The notes beneath the pieces were generated by a model, which was not told the origin of the DNA, searched no databases, and worked only from the letters and a program-made list of their open reading frames with translations. This document shows positions 46,756 through 55,167 of a stretch of 64,000 nucleotides of DNA, piece after piece; positions within the stretch are counted from its first letter, which is position 1, and each line of letters starts with the position of its first letter. Made by a program: the position numbers and the translations under genes. Source of the DNA: an uncultured Massilia sp. (lineage in GTDB: Bacteria; Pseudomonadota; Gammaproteobacteria; Burkholderiales; Burkholderiaceae); NCBI GenBank assembly GCA_946481275.1, contig CAMLMV010000001.1:310001-374000 (forward strand), written 5' to 3'.

Positions 46756-46783
46756 CCCGCCGCAGGGCGAACCCCGCGGCGGG
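46756..46783 (-). other. Strong GC hairpin between the TonB receptor and halogenase genes
   Basis: CCCGCCGC and GCGGCGGG form an 8-bp stem, with further GGG/CCC pairing inside the loop. It begins 8 bases after the receptor stop codon. There is no T-run, so it is not a canonical terminator. It may protect the 3' end of the receptor message or partly attenuate expression of the downstream genes. Confidence 0.55.
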
Positions 46784-46791
46784 AGAGACGA

Positions 46792-49764
46792 TCAGAACTT
46801 GTAGCGGGCGCCCAGCATGTAACGCGGTCCGGTCTGCGTCACGTACAGGGCCTGCTGCGTGGTGCGCCCGTGGACGCGGCTCGTCTCGTTCGTCAGGTTG
46901 ATGGCTTCGAACTGCACGACCAGCTTCGGCGTGACGTTGTAGCCGACCGACAGGTCGAGCTGGCCGTACGGCTCCACGTAGTTCGGGTTCGGACCTGCGC
47001 CGTCGAACGTCGACGACAGGAACTCGCCGCGCCAGTTGTACGCCGCGCGCACGTTCCACTTGTCGTTCTCGTAGATGCCGACGAGGTTCGCGGAGTTCGA
47101 CAGGCCGACCAGCGCGAATTGTTCGCCCACGCTGCCGTTATCGTACCGCAGTCCGGAGTGCACGTACGTGTAGTTCGCCGAGATGCCGAAGCCGGTGTTG
47201 CCGAACATGTGCTGGAGGTTGAATTCCAGGCCGTTCAGGCTTGCCTTCTTCTGGTTCGAGAACGTCGTGATCTGGAAGTGTGCCACCGGATCGCCCGGCT
47301 GGCCGACGATGTTGCCGGTCGGGTTGCCGCTGCTGTCCACACCCGTCACCGTCACGCCGGGGGCGGTCGGATGATTCTTGAAGATGTAGTTGCGGATGCA
47401 GGCCGGGTCCGTGCCGCAGCCGGAAGCCGACGCTTCGTTCCACAGCGCGCCGCCCACCGGGGTGTGCAGGTTGAACGGCGTGGCGTCGATCTTCGACTGG
47501 CCGGCGTAGTTCTCCAGGTCTTTATAGAACGCGTTCACGGAGAAGAAGCTGTCCTTCCCGTAGTACCACTCCCACGACAGGTCGAAGTTCTTCGACTTCA
47601 CGGGCTTCAGGGCCGGGTTGCCCTGCGAGCCCGTGCCGCCGTCGACGCGCGCCAGCGTATTCAGGATCTGGCCGCCGGCGATCTGGTCGTAGCGCGGACG
47701 GCCGATGGTCTCGCCATAGCTCGCGCGCACCTTCATGTCGTCGCGCAGGTCCATGTCCCAGTCCACCGACGGCAGCAGGTGGTGGTACTTGCCGGTGAGG
47801 GTCGTGAACGTCGGAGCGCCGAACGTGACCGGGAACTCGTTGGCGGAGACCATCGTGATGGCGGTGGCCGCGGGCACGAGCGCGGTGGAGACGACGTCCG
47901 TCTTCTCGTAGCGCACGCCGATCGCCGTGTGCATCGGCAGCGCCGTGTCCCAGTCCGTGTTGAACTGCAGGTACAGGCTCTTCGATTTTTCGCCGGTACG
48001 CTGGTCCGTGTCGTACGTGTTCTTCGGCAGGTACAGCGCGGGCAGGCCGGATGCCTTCGACACGACGTCGCGCACCTGTGCGAAGTTGAAGGTGTAGAAG
48101 GTGTTGAACAGGTTCGGGTTCTGGCTGCCGGCCAGCTGGTCGAAGTACTGGCGGATCGTGTCGGCGTGCCACAGGCTGCTCGGGTAGTCCGACGGCTTCG
48201 TCGCGCCGGTCCAGGCGTCGCGCTGCTGCGTGGAGAACGCGGAGCGGTTCTTGACCTCGATGGTGCCGATGCCGAAGTTCAGGTTCGACGCTTCCAGCAT
48301 GCGCAGGCGGCCCTTGAACTGGAGCTGGTCGACTTCGCCCTTCATGTAGCCGTTCTGGAAGACGGAGCCGGTCACCTGCTGCGGCGCGTTCACGAAGTCG
48401 GCGCCCTTGATCGACAGGACGGGGAATTCCTGCGAGAAGTCGGCCGTCGTGTCGCCGCGCGAGAAGCTCGCGGTGCCCAGCGTATTGCTCGAGCCGAACG
48501 GGCTGTCGGCCTTCGATTCCGCGGTCGAACGGTGCGCGTCGAACTCGAGCTTCAGGTTCTTCGTGGCGCGCCACTGGGCATTGAAGCCGAGCGATTTGTT
48601 CTGGGTCTTGGTGGCGAAGTCGGCGCCGCCCATCGCGATGTCGCTGTTCCCGGCCGGGAGGAATTCCGTGTAGACGAGCGGCGCGGCGATCGGGCCATTG
48701 GTCCACGACGAGGCCGACGCGCCGAAGTTGAACCACGCGGAGACGTCGTTGCGCTTCGTCTGCAGCTTGTTTTCCGAGTACGTGTAGTCGAGGGTCGTCG
48801 TCAGTTCCTTCACCGGCTGCCACTGCAGGGTCAACTGGCCGTTGGTACGCTGGCGCTTCACGCCCGTCATGCTGTAGTTCAGGTTTTGCGGGACCTGGTA
48901 GATGTCGCCGGGCTTCGGGCGGTTCGTGATGTTTTCCGAGCCGGCGGTACCCGGCTGCGGGATCGTGCCCCAGTTGTTTTCGTCGCCGCGGAACGGACCC
49001 TTCCAGCCGTTGCCGACGGACGCCTGGTTGAAGCCCAGGTTGCGTTCCTGGTAGCTGGCCGACACGCCGAGGCCCCAGTGGCCATCCTTCGACGTCGTCG
49101 AATAGATGCCCGAGAATTCCGGGGTCGTGGAAGTGCTGGCCTTGACGTCGCCGGGGAGATTGTTGTTCGACGTGTCGTGCACGGCCTTGATGCCGATGCT
49201 CGAATACGTGCCCAGTTTATCCAGCGGACGCGCCGTGATCACGTTGACGGTGGCGCCGATGCCGCCGGTCGGGGTCTCGGCGCGGCTGGTCTTGTAGACC
49301 TGCAGCTGCGAGATCGCTTCCGACGCCAGGTTCGAGAAGTCGAACGAGCGGCCATTCAGGTCGCCCAGGTTCGACGTCGGCATCTGGCGGCCGTTCAGCA
49401 GCACCATGTTGAAGTCGGGGCCCACGCCGCGCACGGTGATCTTCTGGCCTTCGCCGTTCACGCGGTCGATCGACACGCCCGAGATGCGCTGCAGCGATTC
49501 GGCCAGGTTCGTGTCGGGGAATTTGCCGATGTCCTCGGCCACGATGCCGTCGACGATGCCGTCCGACTGGCGCTTCAGGTTCAGCGACGACGCCATCGAC
49601 TGGCGCAGACCCGTGACGGTGACCTGCTGGATCGACGTGGTGGGGATGTCGCCGCCGCGAGTGTCTTCCGGCGCGGTGGTCTGGGCGTAAGCCGGGATGA
49701 GGGCGGCGCAGGCGCTCGCCACAGCCAGGCTCATCAGTTTTTGGTTTGCCTTGGGGTAATGCAT
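46792..49764 (-). CDS. TonB-dependent receptor, probable beta-glucan oligosaccharide importer
   Basis: A 990-residue outer-membrane receptor. The signal peptide ends near AYAQ; the plug domain begins QQVTVTGLRQSM and includes VDGIVAEDIGKFPDTNLAESLQRISGV, typical of the carbohydrate-type receptors of Caulobacter and Xanthomonas. A 22-strand barrel follows and the chain ends in GARYKF with a terminal aromatic. The start at 49764 has GGAG 6 bases upstream. Its promoter and operator match those of GH16, GH3 and the ABC importer, so its substrate is probably laminarin-derived sugar. It heads a six-gene leftward run. Confidence 0.94.
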   Translation of the reverse strand: MHYPKANQKLMSLAVASACAALIPAYAQTTAPEDTRGGDIPTTSIQQVTVTGLRQSMASSLNLKRQSDGIVDGIVAEDIGKFPDTNLAESLQRISGVSIDRVNGEGQKITVRGVGPDFNMVLLNGRQMPTSNLGDLNGRSFDFSNLASEAISQLQVYKTSRAETPTGGIGATVNVITARPLDKLGTYSSIGIKAVHDTSNNNLPGDVKASTSTTPEFSGIYSTTSKDGHWGLGVSASYQERNLGFNQASVGNGWKGPFRGDENNWGTIPQPGTAGSENITNRPKPGDIYQVPQNLNYSMTGVKRQRTNGQLTLQWQPVKELTTTLDYTYSENKLQTKRNDVSAWFNFGASASSWTNGPIAAPLVYTEFLPAGNSDIAMGGADFATKTQNKSLGFNAQWRATKNLKLEFDAHRSTAESKADSPFGSSNTLGTASFSRGDTTADFSQEFPVLSIKGADFVNAPQQVTGSVFQNGYMKGEVDQLQFKGRLRMLEASNLNFGIGTIEVKNRSAFSTQQRDAWTGATKPSDYPSSLWHADTIRQYFDQLAGSQNPNLFNTFYTFNFAQVRDVVSKASGLPALYLPKNTYDTDQRTGEKSKSLYLQFNTDWDTALPMHTAIGVRYEKTDVVSTALVPAATAITMVSANEFPVTFGAPTFTTLTGKYHHLLPSVDWDMDLRDDMKVRASYGETIGRPRYDQIAGGQILNTLARVDGGTGSQGNPALKPVKSKNFDLSWEWYYGKDSFFSVNAFYKDLENYAGQSKIDATPFNLHTPVGGALWNEASASGCGTDPACIRNYIFKNHPTAPGVTVTGVDSSGNPTGNIVGQPGDPVAHFQITTFSNQKKASLNGLEFNLQHMFGNTGFGISANYTYVHSGLRYDNGSVGEQFALVGLSNSANLVGIYENDKWNVRAAYNWRGEFLSSTFDGAGPNPNYVEPYGQLDLSVGYNVTPKLVVQFEAINLTNETSRVHGRTTQQALYVTQTGPRYMLGARYKF

Positions 49765-49818
49765 TGGGTCTCCTCTGTTTTTATTTCTCTTCACCGCATC
49801 AACATCGTTTCCAATCGC

Positions 49819-49832
49819 TGGAAACGTTTCCA
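49819..49832 (-). promoter_or_regulatory. LacI-type operator of the glucan regulon, site 4
   Basis: TGGAAACGTTTCCA, a perfect 14-base palindrome, just after the receptor promoter (about +6 to +19). A further half-like site TCGTTTCCAATCG at 49805-49817 repeats 13 bases of the GH3 operator region. Confidence 0.85.
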
Positions 49833-49844
49833 TATGCTGAGCGA

Positions 49845-49873
49845 ATCTTATGTTCAGAAAAAATAATTGTCAA
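49845..49873 (-). promoter_or_regulatory. Sigma70 promoter of the TonB receptor operon
   Basis: On the minus strand TTGACA (49868-49873) and TAAGAT (49845-49850) with exactly 17 bases between. It is one of the best promoters in the window and is followed by the operator. Confidence 0.8.
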
Positions 49874-49927
49874 CGGAATATTCAGTAGTGCGTGGCCGAA
49901 ACGGCACACTGAAAAACGCGGGCGCGT

Positions 49928-49957
49928 TTGACATCGAAAAAATCGCGGTGCTATATT
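49928..49957 (+). promoter_or_regulatory. Sigma70 promoter of the GH16 gene
   Basis: TTGACA (49928-49933) and CTATAT (49951-49956) or TATATT (49952-49957) with a 17- or 18-base spacer. The operator begins about 5 bases after the expected start. Confidence 0.75.
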
Positions 49958-49967
49958 GGAAACTGTC

Positions 49968-49981
49968 TGGGAACGTTTCCA
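49968..49981 (+). promoter_or_regulatory. LacI-type operator of the glucan regulon, site 5
   Basis: TGGGAACGTTTCCA, identical over 14 bases to the core of the ABC operon operator at 18525-18538. It ends 12 bases before the GH16 start codon. Confidence 0.85.
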
Positions 49982-49993
49982 AGAGGAGCTCGC

Positions 49994-50806
49994 ATGTCCA
50001 CGTTTCGCGTCGCCGCCGTGCTTGCCGTTTTCCTGTCCCTCGGGACCGCGGCGCACGCGCAAACGGCGAACGCGCCGCTCACACAGCCGCCGGGCTGGGT
50101 GCTGGACTGGCACGACGAATTCGATGGCCGGACCCTGGACCGCACGAAGTGGGTGCCGGAGACGGGCGGCAACGGCTGGGGCAACCAGGAGCTGGAGTTC
50201 TATACGGACCGGCCGGACAACGTGCGCGTCGACGGCGGCAATCTCGTCCTCGAAGCCCGCAAGGAAGACCACGGCGGCCGTCACTACACGTCCGCGCGTA
50301 TTAAAACGGCGGGCAAGGTCGAGCGCACGTACGGCCGCTACGAGGCGCGCATCAAGATTCCGCGCGGGCAGGGCATCTGGCCCGCGTTCTGGCTGCTCGG
50401 GGCCGACGTCGGCACGGCCGGCTGGCCCCGCTGCGGCGAGATCGACATCATGGAAAACATCGGCCGCGAGCCCGACGTCGTGCACGGCACGCTGCACGGC
50501 CCCGGCTACAGCGGCGACAAGGCGATCGGCAAGCCGCAGCGTCTCGACAAGGGCACCTATGCCGACGGCTACCACGTCTACGCCGTCGAATGGGAGCCGC
50601 GCGAGATCCGCTGGTACCGCGACGGCATCCTGTACCACACGGCGCAGCCCGAGACCGTCACGGGCGACTGGGTGTTCGAGCATCCGTTCTTCGTGATCCT
50701 GAACCTGGCCGTCGGCGGCGGCTGGCCCGGCAATCCGGACGCGACGACGACGTTCCCACAGCAGATGCTGGTCGACTACGTGCGCGTCTACAAGCGCGCA
50801 CGTTGA
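49994..50806 (+). CDS. GH16 family endo-beta-1,3-glucanase (laminarinase-like)
   Basis: A 270-residue exported enzyme. A signal peptide (cleavage near AHAQ) is followed by a single GH16 jelly-roll domain. The catalytic motif GEIDIMENIG gives nucleophile Glu149 and acid/base Glu154; the bulged motif with the extra Met is that of laminarinases rather than kappa-carrageenases. WDWHDEFDG-like and GHWP-type substrate motifs appear as DWHDEFDG and GIWPAFWLLG. It should cut beta-1,3-glucans outside the cell and feed the divergent TonB receptor. The start follows AAGAGGAGCTCGC. Confidence 0.94.
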   Translation: MSTFRVAAVLAVFLSLGTAAHAQTANAPLTQPPGWVLDWHDEFDGRTLDRTKWVPETGGNGWGNQELEFYTDRPDNVRVDGGNLVLEARKEDHGGRHYTSARIKTAGKVERTYGRYEARIKIPRGQGIWPAFWLLGADVGTAGWPRCGEIDIMENIGREPDVVHGTLHGPGYSGDKAIGKPQRLDKGTYADGYHVYAVEWEPREIRWYRDGILYHTAQPETVTGDWVFEHPFFVILNLAVGGGWPGNPDATTTFPQQMLVDYVRVYKRAR

Positions 50807-50897
50807 CGATTCGTCATGACGAAGTTAGCGCTCTCATGGCATCATGTCGGGCTGGGGTGCCGCGCGGTGCGGTATCCGGCAGGTATGGAGAGAGCGC

Positions 50898-52043
50898 ATG
50901 CGGTTCGGGACGTGGTTGATTGTGGGTATGGCGGCGATGTTGATGGCGGGCTGCGCGCGTCCGCTGCGCCCCATGCAATCGCTGTCCGACCCGGAAATCC
51001 AGCGCGCGATGCGCCGCGAGCAGGTGCAGGGTCTGGCCTTCGCGACGATCGAGAACGGCAAGGTCGCGAAAGTGAAGGTGATGGGCATGCGCAACGCGTC
51101 CCTCGGCCAGCCGCTGACGCCGGACACCATCATGGCCGGCGGCGCCCTCACGAAGGCGGCCTTCGCGTACATGCTGCTGCAACTGGCCGACGAGGGCCGG
51201 CTGGACCTGGACGCGCCCGTCACGAAGCTGCTGCCGCATCCGTTGCCCACGTATCGCGTGCGTCCCTACGACTTTTCCGACCTCGCGGGCGACGCGCGCT
51301 GGCAGACGCTCACCCCGCGCATCCTGCTCGCGCACGGCGGCGGCCTCGCCAACTACCGCTGGATGGAGCCGCGCGGCCGGCTGCGCATCCACACCGATCC
51401 GGGCGAACGCTATGCCTACTCGAGCGAGGGGTACGCGATCCTGCAGCTGATCGTCGAGCAGGGCCTGGGGCTCGACGTGGCGCAGGAAATGCGCCGGCGC
51501 GTGTTCGACCGCTTCGGCATGCGCCGCACGAGCATGTACTGGCGCGCGGAATTCGCGGAAAACGCGGCGGACGGCTATGCCTTCGACGGCACGCTGCAGC
51601 CGCACGAGCGGCGCTACCGCGTGCGCGCGGCCGGGTCGATGGAGACGACGATCGCCGACCAGGCCAGGCTGTGGGCCGGCATCATGCGCGGCGACGGCCT
51701 GCGGCCCGATACGCGCGCCGCGTTCGCGACCGGCTGGCTGCCGATCACGACGCGCCACCAGTTCCCCGCGTTCGACGGGGCCGAGACCGCGTGGCCGCAA
51801 AAGCTGGCCGCGGGCCTGGGCGTCGTCACGTTCGAGGACCGGACGGGGCCCGGCTGGTTCGACGGCGGTCATGACGAATCGACGGCGGACTTCGTGCTGT
51901 GCCTGGAGACGGGCCAGCGCTGCGTGGTGATGCTGTCGAACGACGTGCGGGCGGAGCGCCTGTTCCCGGAACTGGGCCGGCAGGCGCTCGGCCCGGACGA
52001 TATGCCGTGGAGCTGGGAATACGACTGGCTGGACCAGCCTTGA
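50898..52043 (+). CDS. Beta-lactamase-fold (serine hydrolase family S12) lipoprotein lacking the catalytic serine
   Basis: A 381-residue lipoprotein with lipobox LMAGC (Cys19). The fold of class C beta-lactamases and D-peptidases is clear from DTIMAGGALTKAAFAYMLLQLADEGRLDLDAPV-type sequence at residues 75-110. The SxxK motif is changed to A83-L-T-K86, removing the nucleophile, and the later YxN motif reads YSS. It is therefore probably not a classical serine hydrolase. It may be a binding protein or a decoy, or use another chemistry. The start has GGAG 8 bases upstream. No partner gene is obvious. Confidence 0.85.
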   Translation: MRFGTWLIVGMAAMLMAGCARPLRPMQSLSDPEIQRAMRREQVQGLAFATIENGKVAKVKVMGMRNASLGQPLTPDTIMAGGALTKAAFAYMLLQLADEGRLDLDAPVTKLLPHPLPTYRVRPYDFSDLAGDARWQTLTPRILLAHGGGLANYRWMEPRGRLRIHTDPGERYAYSSEGYAILQLIVEQGLGLDVAQEMRRRVFDRFGMRRTSMYWRAEFAENAADGYAFDGTLQPHERRYRVRAAGSMETTIADQARLWAGIMRGDGLRPDTRAAFATGWLPITTRHQFPAFDGAETAWPQKLAAGLGVVTFEDRTGPGWFDGGHDESTADFVLCLETGQRCVVMLSNDVRAERLFPELGRQALGPDDMPWSWEYDWLDQP

Positions 52044-52112
52044 CGCGGTAGCGTATCCTCCTTGAGCAAGGATGGCGGCCAGGCGTTACCCTCGACGCTT
52101 TGACCGGAGCAC

Positions 52113-53363
52113 ATGTTGTCCCCAACGCCTTTGCCCACCGAGGTGCTCGATCGTCCGCGGCATGACGTCGCGACCATGCCGACGTGGCTGATGCTGCTGA
52201 TCGCGGCGGCCTGCGGCCTGATCGTCGCGAACTTATATTATGTGCAGCCGCTCGTCGGCCCGATCCGCGCCGACATCGGCCTGCCGGCAGGCGCCGCGGG
52301 CCTCCTCGTCACCCTCGCGCAGCTCGGCTATTGCGCGGGCCTGCTGCTCGTCGTGCCGCTCGGCGACCTGCTGGAAAACCGCAAGCTCGTACTGGTCCTC
52401 GTCGCGCTGCTGGTGGCGGCGCTCATCGCCGCTTCAATCGCGCCGGCGCTCGGCCACCCGGTGCCCGCATTCCTCGCCTGCTCGCTGGCGATCGGCTTCG
52501 GCGCCGTCGCCGTGCAGGTGCTCGTCCCGTACGCGTCGCACATGGCGGCCGAACACGTGCGCGGCCGCGTCGTCGGCAATATCGTCAGCGGCCTGATGTT
52601 CGGGATCATGCTGGCGCGGCCCGTCGCCAGTTTCATCACGCACGCGTGGTCGTGGCAGGGCGTGTACGTGCTGTCGGCCGTGCTGATGGTTGTGCTCGGG
52701 ATCGTGCTGCGCGTGCTGCTGCCCACGCGCCGTCCACATGCAACACTGGGCTACGGCACGCTGCTCGCATCGATGGCGGGGCTCGTGCGGGAGCTGCCCG
52801 TGCTGCGCCGCCGCGCCATCTACCAGGCCGGCATGTTCGGCGCGTTCAGCGTGTTCTGGACCGTCGTGCCGCTGCTGCTCGCGAGCCCGGCCTACGGCAT
52901 GAACCAGCGCGACATCGCATGGTTCGCGCTGGCCGGCGTCGCCGGCACCATCGCGGCGCCGCTCTCGGGCCGCGTGGCGGACCGCGGCTGGACGCGCCCC
53001 GCGACGGTGTTCTGCATGCTCCTCGGCCTGCTGTCGTTCGTCCCGACGCTGGGCCTGGCGGATGGCGGCCGGTTCGGCGTCGGCATCCTCGTGGCGGCCG
53101 CCATCGCGCTGGACTTCGCCGTGTCGGGCAACCTCGTGCTGGGCCAGCGCGCGATCTATGCGCTGGGCGCGGAAGTGCGCGGCCGCGTCAACGGCCTGTA
53201 CATGGCGACGTTCTTCCTGGGCGGCGCGACCGGATCGGCGCTGGGGGCGTGGAGTTATGCGCACGGCGGCTGGCAGGCCGCGTGCGCCGTGGGGATGGGA
53301 TTGATCGGGGCGGTGTTTGTCGTATTTCTCACCGAACCCCGCGGGATCACTTCGGCGCCTTGA
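52113..53363 (+). CDS. MFS transporter (drug/metabolite efflux type)
   Basis: A 416-residue inner-membrane protein with twelve helices. The opening ANLYYVQPLVGPIRADIG and the motif VPLGDLLENRKLV are typical of the YnfM/YgaY-like efflux group. The start at 52113 follows CCGGAGCAC. Its 3' end overlaps merP on the other strand by 17 bases. The substrate is unknown. Confidence 0.88.
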   Translation: MLSPTPLPTEVLDRPRHDVATMPTWLMLLIAAACGLIVANLYYVQPLVGPIRADIGLPAGAAGLLVTLAQLGYCAGLLLVVPLGDLLENRKLVLVLVALLVAALIAASIAPALGHPVPAFLACSLAIGFGAVAVQVLVPYASHMAAEHVRGRVVGNIVSGLMFGIMLARPVASFITHAWSWQGVYVLSAVLMVVLGIVLRVLLPTRRPHATLGYGTLLASMAGLVRELPVLRRRAIYQAGMFGAFSVFWTVVPLLLASPAYGMNQRDIAWFALAGVAGTIAAPLSGRVADRGWTRPATVFCMLLGLLSFVPTLGLADGGRFGVGILVAAAIALDFAVSGNLVLGQRAIYALGAEVRGRVNGLYMATFFLGGATGSALGAWSYAHGGWQAACAVGMGLIGAVFVVFLTEPRGITSAP

Positions 53364-53631
53364 GCATCGCCGGGTAGCCCACGTCTTCCGTCGCTTTCTT
53401 CAGGTCGGCGACGGTGGCCTGGGCGTCGTCGTAGACGATGACGGCTTCGCGCTTCTCGTAGCTGACCTTCACCTTCGACACGCCCGGTACTTTCGACAGT
53501 GCCGCCTTGATGGTGATGGGGCAGGTGGCGCAGTCCATCGTCGGGACGTTCAACGAGACGGTCTGCTGCTTGGCGAACGCGGGCGCCGCGATGAAGAGGG
53601 CGGCAATGGCGAGGGTACGGGTGAAGTTCAT
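53347..53631 (-). CDS. merP: Periplasmic mercury-binding protein MerP (HMA domain)
   Basis: A 94-residue periplasmic protein. A signal peptide (cleavage near AFAK) is followed by one heavy-metal-associated domain. The metal ligands are Cys34 and Cys37 in PTMDCATCP, the MerP variant of the CxxC motif. It passes Hg2+ to MerT. It is the last gene of a four-gene leftward run and has no merA or merR nearby. Confidence 0.9.
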   Translation of the reverse strand: MNFTRTLAIAALFIAAPAFAKQQTVSLNVPTMDCATCPITIKAALSKVPGVSKVKVSYEKREAVIVYDDAQATVADLKKATEDVGYPAMLKAPK

Positions 53632-53641
53632 GGTAGCTCTC

Positions 53642-54016
53642 TCAATAGAACAGCGGGGCGATCAGCGGAAAGCCCAGCAACAGCGCGGCGAACAGCGCGC
53701 AGGCGATGAACACGCGGCGCATCAGCGGCCGCGTGGTGGCGCAGTCGCCGCTTTCCAGGTCGCACGCGCGCGCCGGGCGCAACACGAGCCAGCCGGCCCA
53801 CGCCAGCGCGCCCACGGTGAGGGCGATGGCGTAGGGCGTGATCGGCTTCAGGGCCTGCAGGTTGGCCATCCACGCGCCCGTCACGCCGACCAGCACGAGC
53901 GCGAGCGGCAGCACGCAGCACGTGGAGGCAAGCAGCGCCGCAAGCATGCCGACGGCGATGAGACGGCCGGCCTTGCGTTCGGTACCGTCGACAGGTTGGC
54001 GGGCGAGCGTGGACAT
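53642..54016 (-). CDS. merT: Mercuric transport protein MerT
   Basis: A 124-residue inner-membrane protein with three helices. Cys33-Cys34 in the first helix (STCCVLPLAL) and Cys85 and Cys92 in the cytoplasmic loop (ACDLESGDC) match the metal path of MerT. It lies 5 bases after the transglutaminase-like gene and 10 bases before merP. Without mercuric reductase here, imported metal would have to be handled by a chromosomal enzyme elsewhere, or the pair may move another soft metal. Confidence 0.9.
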   Translation of the reverse strand: MSTLARQPVDGTERKAGRLIAVGMLAALLASTCCVLPLALVLVGVTGAWMANLQALKPITPYAIALTVGALAWAGWLVLRPARACDLESGDCATTRPLMRRVFIACALFAALLLGFPLIAPLFY

Positions 54017-54021
54017 GCCGG

Positions 54022-55140
54022 TCAGATGGCGCGCGACGTGATGGTGTACTTGAACGTGTCCGGCGCGAGCGAGTCGTACGCTTCGCCGCCGCTCTGCGCC
54101 TGCGGGTACATCAGGAAGCCGACCTTGCCGGCGACGGAGCCCGGCAGGCGCACGTCGTGGGCAAAGTTATATCCCATCCAGTTGCCTTCCCAGCCGCCGA
54201 ACAGCGCTTTCTTGACCGGCGCGACGACGGGGTTGTCCGGATCCTTGATCCAGTCCGGCGTTTCCTGGCGCATGACCTTGGCCACGTCCGCCGGGTCCAT
54301 CGCGACCCAGCCGTGCTGCTTCAGGTAGACCTCGGCGCGGCAGTGCTGGGCGCCTTGCAGCGACACCGGCTTGCCGCCCAGTTCCCTGTAGCCGAAGGCG
54401 CTCGGCGCGATGCGGATGCCGTACACGTCACGCGCCGGCACGCCCGAGGCGCGGCACAGGCCCACGAACAGGCCGTTCAGGTCGGCGCACTTGCCGCCAA
54501 AGTTGCCCGTCTCCAGCATCGTCTTGATGTCGCCGGTGCCGCAGCCTTTCACTTTCGGCTCGCGGAACGTGTTCAGCACGATCCAGTCGTAGATGCGCTG
54601 GACCTTTTCTTCATCGGTGCGCGCCCCCTTCGTGATCGTCAGCGACGTCTTTTTCACGATGCCGTCGAGCGGCATCAGGTCGGTCGGCTGCAGCCACAGG
54701 CGCAGGTCTTCCGCGGCTTCCGTGCCCGGGGTGCGGGTCTTCCAGTTCTCCGCGCGGTCGCGGGTCTGGATGCGCGACACGACTTCCAGCATCGGAGGCG
54801 CGGAGCCATCGAATTCGGCGACGAGGAAGCGCGCGCCATAGTGCGGGTCGCTTTCGACGTGCGTCTTCGTGGCATTGCCGGACCAGTTATTCGACAGGCT
54901 GCGTTGCCATTCCGTGTCGATGGCGGGCAGCGGGATCCACACGGTCGACGGACCGGCCGCGCGCTGCAGGGCCACCTTCGTCACCACCTCGTAGCTCTTC
55001 CAGTCGCCCGGACGCGGGTCGAAATAGCGTTCCTGCGCTTCCGCCGCCAGCACGGCGCGGGGCAGGGTGGCGGCGAGCGCGAGGCCGCCGGCCGCTTTCA
55101 GCAGCGCACGGCGGGTGGTGGACGGTTTGGTGTCTTGCAT
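54022..55140 (-). CDS. Exported transglutaminase-like cysteine protease fold protein
   Basis: A 372-residue protein with a twin-arginine signal (STTRRALLKAAGG). The transglutaminase-like core carries a complete triad: Cys218 in GGKCADLNG, His266 in AQHCRAEVYL and Asp282 in AMDPADV. Such proteins act as periplasmic proteases, peptidases or amide transferases. It lies between tlpA-like and merT genes with gaps of 27 and 5 bases, so it belongs to their operon. The link with metal transport is unexplained. Confidence 0.88.
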   Translation of the reverse strand: MQDTKPSTTRRALLKAAGGLALAATLPRAVLAAEAQERYFDPRPGDWKSYEVVTKVALQRAAGPSTVWIPLPAIDTEWQRSLSNNWSGNATKTHVESDPHYGARFLVAEFDGSAPPMLEVVSRIQTRDRAENWKTRTPGTEAAEDLRLWLQPTDLMPLDGIVKKTSLTITKGARTDEEKVQRIYDWIVLNTFREPKVKGCGTGDIKTMLETGNFGGKCADLNGLFVGLCRASGVPARDVYGIRIAPSAFGYRELGGKPVSLQGAQHCRAEVYLKQHGWVAMDPADVAKVMRQETPDWIKDPDNPVVAPVKKALFGGWEGNWMGYNFAHDVRLPGSVAGKVGFLMYPQAQSGGEAYDSLAPDTFKYTITSRAI

Positions 55141-55167
55141 GGCTTTTCCCTATTCCTGGTTGTGTGT

